From assembly GCA_011800805.1 (NCBI GenBank), contig MPNW01000263.1, positions 29,167 to 93,166 of the forward strand: a stretch of DNA of 64,000 nucleotides. Reading direction: 5' to 3'. A program made the translations under genes and the position numbers. Below are positions 41,588 to 54,032 of the stretch, one piece after another. This DNA comes from Hirudo medicinalis (Eukaryota; Annelida; Clitellata; Hirudinida; Hirudinidae). Below the pieces are notes generated by a model that made no database searches, was not told where the DNA came from, and worked only from the letters and a program-made list of their open reading frames with translations. Each line of letters opens with the position of its first letter. Position 1 is the first letter of the stretch.

Positions 41588-44500
41588 ACTCTGAGCCCTC
41601 CCTCGTTTTGTCGTAACGGGGAGATGGAGATGCAAAGCATTTGTTCGTTCGTTTGGATTTTTCTAACCGAACGAGTTCCTCCCGAGAACTTCCTTTCTTG
41701 CGATCGTTTTCCTCGTCGTCTTCGTTATCGTCTTCCTCGAACTTTGTCGGATGCTCGCGAAGACCTCATGGATTCCTCCAACTCCGAGCTTGCCGTGTCA
41801 CGTTTACGTTGTCGATAGCAGTTTTATTTTTTACTTTTACTTATTAATATTATCGATATTTATTTCAACGTGTTGCCTCTTATGTGTCGGGCATGAGATT
41901 CTCAAGGCAGTGTGCACGGTCGCAGCCGCCGTCGACGCCGTTGGTTTTATTTCCTTTTACACCATTGTCCTCCTTCCATTGTGTCAAATCACGAGATGCC
42001 AAATCACAATGCCATGACCTCGTTCGACCTGAAGAATCAAAAGCTATTCGATTCGTCCGAACTCGAAGCCCTCGGCAGATCGGGGCCCTCGAAGCTGCTT
42101 CGTTTGTTCGTCCGTCTGCCCGAAGGGCGAACGACTTGTTGACCGACTTGAATCGAAGGCATGTTTCATTTTTTTTTACTTTTTTCGCTGACCTGAAGGC
42201 CGTCTTGCTTTTTTGCAGCCTCTGAAGAAACTTGATTCGTTGCGTGCGTGCGTGTTTCCTTCGGCTATTCGTTTGCATTCAGATCGATCCTCATGAAGTA
42301 CATTTAACTGACTCTGTAACTTAATTCTCTGACACCTTCCATTATTGCCGTCATTATTCTTGTTATTACAAATAATAATATTGGTTCGATTAATACGGCG
42401 TCATTATTATTATTATTATTGATTTAATGCAAGTTGCTAATTGTAATTTTGCTCACATTTGTTGACATTGCAGTTGCCATTACATTCGATGATTTTCCAT
42501 GGCGATGTCGTCGACACTGGTGTACACGATGTTGTTTTTTCACCATGTTTCGACGATCACGAGGTCGTTGTTCGCGATTACGAATCGATTATTCACAACA
42601 AATTTAACCTCCTCGAGTATTTGTGTTGTTAATATTAGTAATAATATACTAATAATAATAATAATATATTAATAATCATAATAATAATAATGTAATACGA
42701 ATACTACTAATAATAATAACACCAATTGTAATAATAATAATAATAATAACAACAATGGTAGTAATAATAATGACAACAAGAATGATAATATTAACTATTT
42801 GTTGTTGATTTCGACATTGCCACTGATATTTGATTTACAATTTGATTTGCAAATATTGTGTTTTGTGATGCTAAAAGGGGAACAGGCAAGCAATATTTAG
42901 TTGTTGACTTCTGATTGAGTCCTGCTCGATCCTTTGTTTTCCATGCTCTCATCATTACCGGCCACAGAGTGGATCCGAAGTTTTAAGGTCGGTCGCAATA
43001 AATATCTGTCAACCATGTTGTTCTTGTGTTTCTCCTTCCATTCATTCATCCATCTATCTGTCCATCCATTCATTCATCCATCTGTCCATACATTCATCCA
43101 ACCATCCATACATCCAATCATCTGTCCATACATTCATCCAACCATCCATACATCCAATCATCCATCCATCCATCCATCCATCCATCCATCCATACCCATT
43201 TCATCCTTCTGTTATGTTTCATAGATTGATATGTTCTTTCATTTTAACCTTTTAATAGCGTGGCTGCCAACAGGTATGTATGTATGAATGTGATCTTTTT
43301 CCAATGATATTGTATCGACTTTAACAACTTTGTAATTAATACAATCAGGTGTATGCATACAATGCAATAATCAATGCCACTGGAACGTGCTACGATGTTC
43401 TAGAAACAACTCTTGTTGAGCATTTGTCTTTGTCTCTTTGAGGGAGATTATCCTGGATGTTCTGCCAGTATTGGCTACTTTTCTACCATGTCTTGCCCAC
43501 CATCTTGTTTTCAAGTTGGTCTCGCACGACGACCTTTGACTTCTCGAACGATCGACCCCATGTTCAGACAGTTTTCGAGGTCTGGTAAAGATCTTCCTGC
43601 TTTTTTGACTGCATTTATACAATTTCTTGGGCCTGATTACTTTGCAAATCATCTAAACATTTCGAATGTTTGATTTATTGAAACTCGACTGGATTGCTAC
43701 TCGAGCGAATCGATTTATGGGCTTCTTGAATTTTTTACTGGCGTTGCAGTGTGTTTCCTCTTGTTGTTCAATGACGGAGATTTTCGGGGTTCCGCTGTTT
43801 AGAATTTTGTTTGCTTCGAATCTTTTTTTATTCTGATTTTGTGGAAATAATTTCTCCTGACCGTCGTAAATTTTGCATCCAATCGAGCAATATGACATTA
43901 CATTACAAGTCGTGTTAAATCATCAAAAGGGCTGCTCATTTCTGATCAAAAGCTAGAACATGAAGGTCACATTCACATTGGACTCTGTTATCCTCCAAGA
44001 TTGGTGCACATTTCTGTGTTCAAAGGAGAGACTTGCTATGTTAATCATGTTGTATGTATTTTCTGGAAGGGAGGTTGCACTAATGCAATAACATTGATTC
44101 ATGTCAACTATGGTTACATGCTCTGGTTCATTGCAATGTGGTATATTTGATATATGGTTAATTATTATTATTATTATTATTAACACATTCATTTTCGATT
44201 ATTTAAGCTCACACATCTGTAGCTTACACGTTGCCTATATTACAGACATTTATTAAATTAAATTATGAATATGTGATTATATTCAATTATTTTCTTCTAA
44301 GAGGACTCGGCTCTTCCCCGTTCTTTCGGTGTCGAAGAACTCGACGCTCGACTTAAAATGCTACCTCGTGCGACTGCATTTTGATCCCCTTTTCAAAACT
44401 TAATTGGTCGTAATTCGAAGTCTACAATGTCATTCGTGTGCTCATTTTGATTGTTGAGAATTTGCAATCTCGCACTTTCGAGAGGATATTTTTGTTCCGA

Positions 44501-46389
44501 TTTGTTGAAATTAAAAATTACAAATGCTTTTTGTTTTTTTTTTTTAAGTCGTGTCGGATATTTTACCCTTCGCTGCTTTGTTCTTCGTCTCCTTTTTTTT
44601 GTTTAGATGATCATTCAATTCAGTTGGCCTTCAAAATCAAACAACTCGAACGGAGGGATTATTTTTATTCGATCGTGAGACGAATATTTAATTTATTTAC
44701 CGGCTATTCGGTCATTCCGAATGCCTGCGGAGACTTGCAAAGTCTTGCAAAGTTTTGCAAAGTTTTTCTCTCGTCATCCCATTAAATAACATCATCATTA
44801 TTTTCAGTCCTCCTTAAGAAACTCTGGCCATTCCTCTTTTTTTTTCAGTGTCTTTGCGATCGATCGGTATGGTTGAGGTCTTCCGATGCCCTGCTCTCGT
44901 TGTAAATACAATGATTGTCGATTGATTTGTCGTTAAACTTGCCGTTGTTGTTTTACACTCGCAGCTGGCATGGACCGTACCGAGCGTCCTATGGCTCGAA
45001 ATAGAATGCCATTTTCAATGCATTGCATGGCATTGTGAGTGTTAGTTCAACGTTATTATTAACGTTAGTTGCGCTATTATTATGTATAATTGCATAATTA
45101 GGCACTTTTCGTAAAGTGTTAGATTTGATCTTTAATAAAGTCTTTTGCCATCCTTTGAGAGGATAAGTGGTGCTTTCCACTGCTCGGTTTGGGGCTGTCC
45201 ACGTTAGCATTGCCTTTCATGACTCACTGGTTCTTACAGTGTGACCATCTTTGAACGATAATTATGGGGATGTCTGATAATTATTCTTATTAATTGCTTG
45301 TCGTTATTATTATTATTATTATTATTACTTTATTATTAACTATTATCAATATTATTTATTACTCATTGCTTTGTTATTATAATTATTATTATTTTATTAA
45401 TTACTTATTGTTATTACTAATTACTCATTGCTTTATTATTATTATTCGACAATTAATAGCCTGTAACCTCTTGGTCATTGTTGGCTAACTTGTATCTCGA
45501 ACACCACTGAAGTTGTTAACATCGGCATTAGTGCCGGTCCTCTCTGCTTCTCCATTGCAAATGTTTCTAAGAAAAACTATGTTTATCCTTTTGAGATTAT
45601 TGTCAACCATGCTTCTGTAGTTTCACTTTCTGTTTTCATTTTCCGCTGGGTTTCGCTCCGATCCTGACCTCTGTTTGACTTAGACTCTTGTTGCTAAAAA
45701 TAAATACGTTTGTATTTCCCGTGGACTTTGTATAGCTGTTGCCCTGAAGGACTTTAGAAGTAGTTTTGGACACTAGAAAGTGAATTATGTAAAATTAGGC
45801 ATTTGTTATGTTGATGATAATTTGAATGTCTACGGTGGAGTTAGTAATAACGAAAGGCATTTCGATTGGCCGAACTGCTACTCGATCAAAGTCACAACTG
45901 AGATAACGAAATCGAGCATCGTTAACATAACACAACAAAACATTAATTTATAGTTGTTTAAGTGGAAGTTTAATGTCTGTGTGATAAACCACTACTGTTA
46001 CTCTCTGTACTTCAACAATCGATTCTTCTGAATTCAGTATTCAGTAATCTTCTGAGTACTACCCGATTCTAAAATAGCAACATTAGATATTTTTCGTTAA
46101 ATTATTTTTGTTTTTGCAAATGAGCTGATCAGCATTTTTTTAAACTCTGGGGACTATTGATTTGAGTATCCAAGACAAATTAAAAAAAACAATTTAAATT
46201 ATGAATAATGAATGAATTTTAAATTGATGTTTTTGCAACAAATTAAAATTTGCTAAATTATTTCACGCTAGATTACTTGATATCTTTAAGTAGGTTTGTT
46301 TTTGTAAACATAGTGATAATAGGAGGTCGGCTACAAGCTTTCTGAGAGGGATCCCATTTATTTAGTCTTAAAACTGATTTAAAAAAAAA
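41588..46389. other. RSK 3' flank and intergenic region
   Basis: Probable RSK 3' UTR followed by 4 kb of unassigned sequence. Several overlapping ORFs (41880-42278 reverse, 41884-42225 forward, 43371-43652 reverse) match nothing I recognise. Repeats: AAT/ATT tracts around 42380-42420 and 42640-42790, a CATC/ATTC array at 43036-43195, ATT tracts at 44162-44182 and 45303-45450. No RSK poly(A) signal close to the stop was found. Confidence 0.4.
43036..43195. repeat. (CATC/ATTC)n minisatellite
   Basis: CATCCATTCATTC-type array with a duplicated block (CTGTCCATACATTCATCCAA plus CCATCCATACATCCAAT) at about 43081 and 43120, ending in pure CCAT. Confidence 0.9.
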
Positions 46390-49300
46390 ATGAATCGGCT
46401 AAGATTGATGCATAAAATGACCGTCAAGTTGTCTCGGTCGTACATGGCCAGCCACAGCAACATATTGAAATTGGAGAGCAGAGGCATGCTGCAATCGATA
46501 TTCCCAGAGGAAAGGTTATTTTTTATCTATTATTTTTCTGAACCAAAAAACAAAAAGAAAACCCAAAATTCACGGTGTATCCCAAGGGAATATAATTCCC
46601 GCCTAGGGGGTAACCTGATACAAAGTTATTGTGTTATTGCGACGAGTCGATAAATTATGGATGAGGTTAATTTTTAATATCAAGTTTGGACGGATGCTGA
46701 CGGATACATCGATTATTTTAATAAATTGTGCTTTAAATATGCACACATTGATGTCACAACCTTGTACTTTATTTTAGAAAACTTCGTGATAAAGCTATTT
46801 TTGTTTAATATTGTATGTTATTGCATCGTAATCACTCCAAACACAACACTGCCAACAGAGCATCACAAAACTTTTTATAATTTATTCGTGTCAATAGTTA
46901 AAAAAAAATCTGTGTAAATAAAATAATAAATAAAATTAAAAAAAATATAACTCGCAATAAAAAAAAGTAAGTTGAACGAGATAAACCCAAACATCAACAT
47001 TGTGACATCCAACTTATCATTCCCAGGAATTTCGAACTGGAAAAACTGCTGACGAGTTCTCCTCAAACGTTTTACTGCGGCTTTGACCCTACGGCCGACA
47101 GTCTCCATTTGGGAAACCTCCTGTCCATCATGGTCCTTCTTCATTGCCAGAGGGCTGGCCACAAGCCCATCGCTCTGGTAGGCTGGGTTTGCCTGCTACT
47201 TTGTGAATTGTGAATTCTGAGGAGTTTTGATCCAGATTTTGGGGATTAATATGAAAATATATGGATAAATGATCTACTTAAGACTTTCTTTACATTTTAT
47301 TAAAAAATATATATATGTAGATTATGTTAAAATGTTTACAAGAGGTCTGACAAATATGTTTAGGACCAAAAGAAAGTCCAGAAAACATTCAGACAAATGT
47401 AATACAATTTACTCGCATACTAATCATTCGAGGTGGGAGGAGCCACGGCTCTGATCGGCGACCCCAGCGACAAGACGACGGACCGGCCGGCCCTCAAGCC
47501 GAGCGTCGTCGAGACAAACAGGAAGGGCATCGAGAGAGACCTCGACACGATCTTCACAAACTACAACAAACTCTTTCACAATCCTGCTGAAAAAGAGCTG
47601 CCTCCGTTGAAGTTGGTGTTTTTGACTTGATTTTCAACTTCCTTGTTCTTTCATTTGAGGTTAAGGAGTTTGTTGAATGTATTAAGTGCAATTTAATTGT
47701 ATATTATTATATTATTATTAATTTATTATTATTATTATTATTATCATTATATTATTATTATAACAATGTTGAAGTATCATATAAAATGTTTTTCCTTGAA
47801 TGGAGTTTTCATAATTTCAGATGTCCTTTTGAGCATTGTAACACATTAATAACAGATAATAATATATAAATATTACTATTACATTTATAACAATTATGAA
47901 TGACAACCATGACCTTCAGAATCGTCAACAACGCAGACTGGTACAAGAAGTTCAATGTTGTCGAGTTCTTCTGCACCACTGGGAGGTACTTCAGGATGGG
48001 GGACTTGATCGCCAAGAAGAGGTGATGATGATGATGATGGTGGTGGTGATGATGATATGATATTGATGATGGTGGTGGTGATGATGATATGATATTGATG
48101 ATGATGGTGGTGGTGATGAGGAAACTACAGAACTATTATTGTTCAATATTGCCATTAGTACATTATTATTGTCATGCTTTTATTGTAATAATGTATTTCA
48201 TAACATTTATTTGTTTATATAATAAACACAGTAGTGATAATAAACATAATAATAATAATGACAATAATATGTATACATTATTGGTATTATGCATGTGTAC
48301 ATATGTTCAGCATGGTCATCATCACCGTGTGATTATCATAATTGCTATCATTATCAGCATCAAGAAGCGCTTGGAAAGCAATGAAGGCCTCAACTTGACT
48401 GAGTTCTTGTACCAAGTCTTTCAGGCTTTTGATTGGCTGCACCTGTTCCATAAGCATGGCTGCAACATCCAGGTAATTAGGTATCAATCACATCCAGGTA
48501 ATTAGGTATCAATCACATCCAGGTAATTAGGTATCGATTACATCCAGGTAATTAGGTATCGATTACATCCAGGTAATTAGGTATCGATTACATCCAGGTA
48601 ATTAGGTATCGATTACATCCAGGTAATTAGGTATCAAGTATAGCCAGGTAATTAGATATTGATTATATCCAGGTAGTTAGATATTGATTATATCCAGGTA
48701 GTTAGATATTGATTACATACAGGTCAGCTGTTCATAAATAATATCTACTTATGTAATGGTGTTATTTATGCATAAATTATGGTAATCAGTGAACATCTGA
48801 ATCCAAACAAAATCCAGCTCCACGGTAACGACCGGTCGCGCGACGGCGATCGCTATCGGTAATAACGATAATCACATTATTAATAAATTATGCTAATGTA
48901 GTTAACATTAAAAGTTATAATGAATTATTAATGACTTCTGAAGCTATGCAAATGGCACGTTATAAATTAACTATTATTATTACTATTAACACGTAATCCA
49001 GTTGGGAGGGAGCGACCAGATGGGCAACATCAGGTCGGGTTTTGATCTCCTCGGCAAGTTCTTCAAGGAGCAGTTCTTTGGTCAGTCCGTAATTAATATT
49101 AAAGCCAAAATTAATACTATATTAGTATTACCACTTTACAACTAATACTTAGTAGTAGTAATACTAGTTGGATATTAAGATATACTAAAAATATAGTATT
49201 TCAGTAATGTTAATATTAGTAGTAGTATTACTAGTAGTAGTAATAATTATATATTATAATTATTAATATAATATAATAATTATTAATATAATATAATAAT

Positions 49301-52300
49301 TATAATATATAATTATATTATTAATAGTAATTATGATAATTAATAGCAATAACAATAACAATTACTACTATTAGTAGTAGTAATACTATCAATGCCACTG
49401 ATAACAATTGTTAGTTTGTTTGATCTTCGTCATTGTTCTTTACCACAGTCACACTCGTCACTGGTTATTTGAGCAATAACGTTGTTAATAATAATAATAA
49501 TAATCAATTATTGGATTACTACATGTCTATTATTTTACATTAATTTTGAAATCACCATCGTCATTGTCTATCGTAACCGTCCCTCAGGCATCACGACGCC
49601 CCTCCTGACGGCACCCAACGGGGACAAACTCGGGAAGTCCGACGGCAACGTCCTTTGGCTGAACCCGGACAAGACGAGCCCCTTCGAGCTCTACCAGTTT
49701 TTGTTCAGGCTCCCCGACAACGAGGTCGAAAAGTACCTCAAACTCTTCACCTTTTATTCCGAGATGGAGCTCCTGCCAATCATGGCCAGGCAGAAGGTGA
49801 TTGTGATGATGATGATTATTATTATGCATAAATTATGGTAATGATGGTAATTAACTGGTAATCACGACCAGGCAGAAGATGATTGTGATGATGATGATGT
49901 TTATTATTATTATTATTATTATTATGCATAAATTATAGCAATGAAGATAATTAATTGGTAATCATGGCCAGGCAGAAGGTGGTTATTATGATGCTGATGA
50001 TGCATAAATTATGACAATGAGGGTAGTTAATTCATTAATTATTTAGTGCTCGAGAGAATAACGTGCTCTGTAAGAAAGGTCGGACATTTTGTGGTGCCTT
50101 CGAACTCGATAAGGATGCGTTCAGGCCCTCGAACGAGATATTCTAAATGCTAAATAGCTGTGAAGCTTCTACGAGCGGGCTGGACCAATGGGAGGGGACG
50201 GTGTCCCCCTTGGGTGGCCTCGGAGTTTGTTTTTTGTGTACAAATTCGAATTTTGGTTTGTGCTTTTCGCGTGTGTAAGATGAGCTCAAGAAATTAATGA
50301 CGATAAGCTATCGAAAGGTTAATAAGTTGGTTAATAATGGTTACCTGCTGAACTATTTAACTTAAAAATTATATTAATAATTTACAATATAATATAATAA
50401 TATGTATACAATATTAATTACGTTAATAATTTTGTTATTAACATATTTTAATACATTTATTATTATTTATGTTGTAATTATGTTATTATGATTATTCAGG
50501 TAAGGTAATTGATTTAATTTAAAACTTAACTATCGACATTCGTTCAGACGGAACCTTCGAGCAGGTATGCGCACAAGGTTTTGGCAAGGGAGGTCGTCAA
50601 ACTCGTGCATGGAGGTAACGTTATTATGATGTCAGTTAGTTATGTAATGTTATTATGATGTCAGTTAGTTATGTGATGTTATTATGATGTTAGTTATGTA
50701 ATGTTATTATGATGTTAGTTAGTTATGTAACGTTATTATGATGTCAGTTAGTTATATAATGTTATTATGATGTTAGATATTTTTATGTAATGTTATTACA
50801 AAGTTAGTTAGTTAAGTAATGTTACTACAAAGTTAGTTAGTTAAGTAATGTTACTACAATGTTAGTTAGTTACGTAATGTTACTACAATGCTAGTTATAT
50901 CTCCTTCATGAGTGTTCTCAGTTCAAGTAGTCATCATAGAATCATTAATGGTGTCGTTTGCACGTCTTCCGTCATCGTCATCATCATCAGTCGTTGTTTC
51001 TCGACGGTGATGATCACCGATCACCACGGTAATCGCTCGATTCCAACCAACCAATTTTCTTTCACCATTCCTTGTTTCGTTGTTTGTCAATTTAGGAGCG
51101 ATCCAAATAAACGTTTAAAAAAAAATTGCAGAGGAGGGCCTCAAGTCGGCCCTGACGTGCACAGACACCCTGTACAACATGAACACCCAGAAGCTTTCGA
51201 ACCTCACCAAGAGGGAGATCAAGGACATGTTCAAGGGAGCCCCGATCAGCGAGTTCTACCTCGAGCCGGGGATGACAGCCCTGGAAGTTGCCATGAAGGC
51301 AGGCTGCTTCAAAAACAAGGGTCGGTTGTTACCAATGGTGGTAGTGATGATGGTGGTGGTGGCAATGGTAGTGATGATGATGGTGATGATAAAGGTGATG
51401 ATGCTTTAGAAGCTTGAAGCTTGAAGGCTATACTGGCCATGGATCAAACTTGATTCTTTGTTGAGTTCAACCTTTCGACCTGTTTCTTGCAGTTATATTT
51501 AAGCAGTTGTTCATTCAATTATCAATTAACACCAATTAATGATGTGGATAATTAACTTATGCGAATAATTAGTTGAGTTAAAATATTTAATATCTTATTA
51601 TTAATAATAGTTAATTGGCATAACCTTCTGCATAATGTCAGATGCACCAATAAGCCTGCGTTGCTAGGGCTTTGTCCCAATGTTTTTGCCCACATCGGTT
51701 CAGAATATCATCATCATCGACTGACCCACTGACGCCGTTGACCTTTTGACCCCACAAACAGATGTCGCCGAGAACGTAATAAGGGCAGGCGGGTTCCACA
51801 TCAACACCATCAAGGTCACCGAGCCCGAATACGTCCTCATCCCTGGTCAGCACATCCTGCTCAACAACCTCTCCGTCATCAGGACAGGTCGGTGGTGGAG
51901 CTGCATTCGTTTACTCGCTCGATAATCTACGGAAAACTTAATGAATTAACTTAATTAATGAATTGCTCGATATTGATCATTGATGGGGGTTGATCGGCAT
52001 CGGTCGATCAGTTTTTATTAGTTTGTTGTTTATTTTGTCAAAATATTTACTTTCTCTTCGATCTAAAAATGCCATCGACTTGAAGAGTCGTTCGCTTTAA
52101 ATGAAATTCTTCCAAAATATTTTCATCACCATAAAAAATCCAACATCGACGGCTGTCGTTGAAAAATGCCGACATTTGAAAAAAAATTTCCTCTTAAAAA
52201 CGATTTACTTTGGCTCCATTCCTCACAAAACGAAAAATCAGCTTCATTTGAATTCCAGGCAAGAGGAACTACCACATAGTGCAGTGGTTGGGCATGGACC

Positions 52301-52347
52301 ACGAGAAGGGACTGTTCGAAAAGATGCACAAGGACAAGAAGCTGTGA
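46390..52347 (+). CDS. YARS2: Mitochondrial tyrosyl-tRNA synthetase
   Basis: Eleven exons in phase: 46390-46514, 47027-47177, 47433-47611, 47920-48021, 48358-48472, 49002-49080, 49588-49796, 50548-50614, 51132-51320, 51762-51887, 52259-52347. The product is 476 residues (human YARS2 477). It charges mitochondrial tRNA-Tyr with tyrosine. The bacterial-type class I fold is clear: [15 protein letters not shown] (HIGH-type motif 69-72, last His replaced by Asn), [44 protein letters not shown] at 264-268 (KMSKS loop), [11 protein letters not shown], and a C-terminal S4-like RNA-binding region (from about 405) with [13 protein letters not shown] and [11 protein letters not shown]. The first 28 residues are basic, Ser/Met-rich and lack acidic residues, fitting a mitochondrial presequence. 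It has about 13 extra C-terminal residues. Introns 4, 5, 7 and 8 begin with repeat arrays built on or next to the donor. Confidence 0.97.
48022..48122. repeat. (GAT)n array starting at YARS2 exon 4 donor
   Basis: Intron 4 begins GTGATGATGATG. A block of about 32 bp (GATGGTGGTGGTGATGATGA, TATGATATTGAT) then repeats two to three times. Confidence 0.9.
48467..48716 (+). repeat. 25-bp x 10 array containing the YARS2 exon 5 splice donor
   Basis: Ten consecutive units of exactly 25 bp start ATCCAGGTAATTAGGTATC. The ATCCAG of unit 1 is the last six coding bases of exon 5 (Ile-Gln) and its GT is the real donor. Units 2-8 repeat CAG|GTAATTAG; units 9 and 10 read CAG|GTAGTTAG; an eleventh partial unit reads CAG|GTCAG. 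Reading through the first donor meets a stop after ten codons. Confidence 0.95.
49778..49990 (+). repeat. Triplicated exon 7 end plus donor (YARS2 intron 7)
   Basis: The block AATCATGGCCAGGCAGAAG|G, which ends exon 7, recurs at 49860 (AATCACGACCAGGCAGAAGA, GT lost to AT) and at 49960 (AATCATGGCCAGGCAGAAGG, GT kept). Each is followed by GAT/ATT tracts and TATGCATAAATTAT. Periods are 82 and 100 bp. Confidence 0.9.
50615..50900 (+). repeat. 29-bp minisatellite starting on the YARS2 exon 8 donor
   Basis: About ten units of 25-31 bp (GTAACGTTATTATGATGTCA, GTTAGTTAT). The first base of unit 1 is the G of the real donor G|GTAACG. Units 2-5 restart with GTAATG, GTGATG, GTAATG and GTAACG; later units drift to a GTAATGTTACTACAATG form. 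Confidence 0.92.
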
Positions 52348-54032
52348 ACTGCAACCATCTCCTGGCTAACTATTACTACTTAAGGACTTGTTTATCGATT
52401 ATTAATAAATTATCAAAATGCTAACCTCATCTAATTGTCCTATTAACCAATAAAGTATGTTGGTTTGTTTACCACGTTTCTTCTAGTTATCGTTAATGAT
52501 AATGATGATGATTATTATTATTATTTATCGGTTTGTTGTCAAATGACGTACTCGATGGACACACAAAGTCTCGGGCTCGTGTCAGGTCTGTCGCACGACA
52601 ACTTACGATTCACAAATGACGTGCCCGCCGAAAATCATGTCGACGACGACACACGAGATATTGTGACAGGGTGATCGTGCTTTCATTAAAACAGTCTGAA
52701 CCTTCAAGCCAAAGTGATAACAACATACTTACGCCAACAGAGCCCCTCAGCATGCAAATCAAAGTCTTCTGATAAGTCTATAAATGGAAGTGACAGGTGA
52801 TCCTTCGAACTGGGTTCGAACGATCGACAGGTGAACGATCAAGTTATTCATTATTCAGCTAACTGATTGGTTAGGGAAATTTCTGATGTGCTAACCATTA
52901 ATCTCTGGCTGTGAATATCTCATTGAACTATTAATGTCACCCGAAGATGACGATGACATCGACAACATCAGCGATGACGGAAGCTTCGTCCTTTCAATTG
53001 CAGGCCTCGATGAATGTCACGACACTTAAAATGAATGACTGCGACACGGATAGTCACGATGAAGTCACCCCAGAAGTGTCACAGGTCGACAGTGCGAGCG
53101 TCATAGGATCAAGTCGACAGAATAAAATGGGTCCCCCCAATCGACCCCATCAAACTGAAAGCAGAGTCTGATTGCACCTGTACAGTTGGTTAAAGAAAAC
53201 CTAATCGCATGCACATTGAATGACTGTGGAATCTAACAGCCAATAGTAGTAGTAGTGGTATTAACAGTAATGATAATAATAATAATAATAATGATGATGA
53301 TGATGATGATGATGATGAAAGCAGTAAGAGTAGTGGGGTTGACAACAACAGTCAAGTGATTAATATCATAACAACAGTAGATTATCATAGCTACTAAGAC
53401 AGTTCCAATATTATGCAAATCAATTATAATCATATAACATATAATTATATGTATATATTAATCGAGTACAGGATTACCAATGAAGGTCTTAATGTGATTA
53501 CAATGTCAACGACAGCGCAACGATGACGTCAACCTTCAAAATTAGTGGGAAATAAACTGCACCACCCTGAAGAAGACATAAAGAGAATTAATCATGGTGA
53601 CAGAAGTGTTCAGGAACACTGGAATCCAGGAGGCCATGAGAACCACTAGGACCACACAAATTGAGAAGTGCTAATACACGCAGGAAATTTCTCTGTCGAC
53701 ATTCGTTGTTATTTTTTTTTTTAAATTGTGCTATCAAAGGTAGGCATATCGTTGGTAATCATATCGACGGTAATGCAAGACACCATCGCACACATGACGT
53801 CTGCTTTTCTGAACACCGATCGATTGAAATTTTCCGCAAAAAAAAAAACATTAAGAAGGATGAAGATGACTCGAAAATGTTCCGCTAAATATCGCCGATT
53901 AAACTTTGGATGCCATAAAACCGGTGCCACTCGTCCGCTCTAGACGCCCTCGCCCGGACGGCCGATTCGATGTGGAGGATCACAGGGAGCTGGTCGAGGG
54001 ACACTTGCAGAACGTGGGCGACCCGTCGTCGG
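52348..54032. other. Intergenic, tail-to-tail YARS2/STUB1
   Basis: Holds YARS2 poly(A) signals, a GAT/ATT tract at about 53270-53320 and unassigned sequence. A 74-codon forward frame at 52947-53171 (Thr/Ser-rich) is not recognised. Confidence 0.5.
52404..52409 (+). terminator. Polyadenylation signal AATAAA for YARS2
   Basis: First canonical hexamer, 56 bp after the stop. A second lies at 52449-52454. Confidence 0.6.

Noticed and set aside
41880..42278. 132-codon reverse ORF and 113-codon forward ORF downstream of RSK
   Set aside because: They overlap each other on opposite strands in probable RSK 3' UTR, with no recognisable domain.
48467..48730. CRISPR array (regular 25-bp repeats)
   Set aside because: Units are contiguous, with no unique spacers, within a eukaryotic intron.
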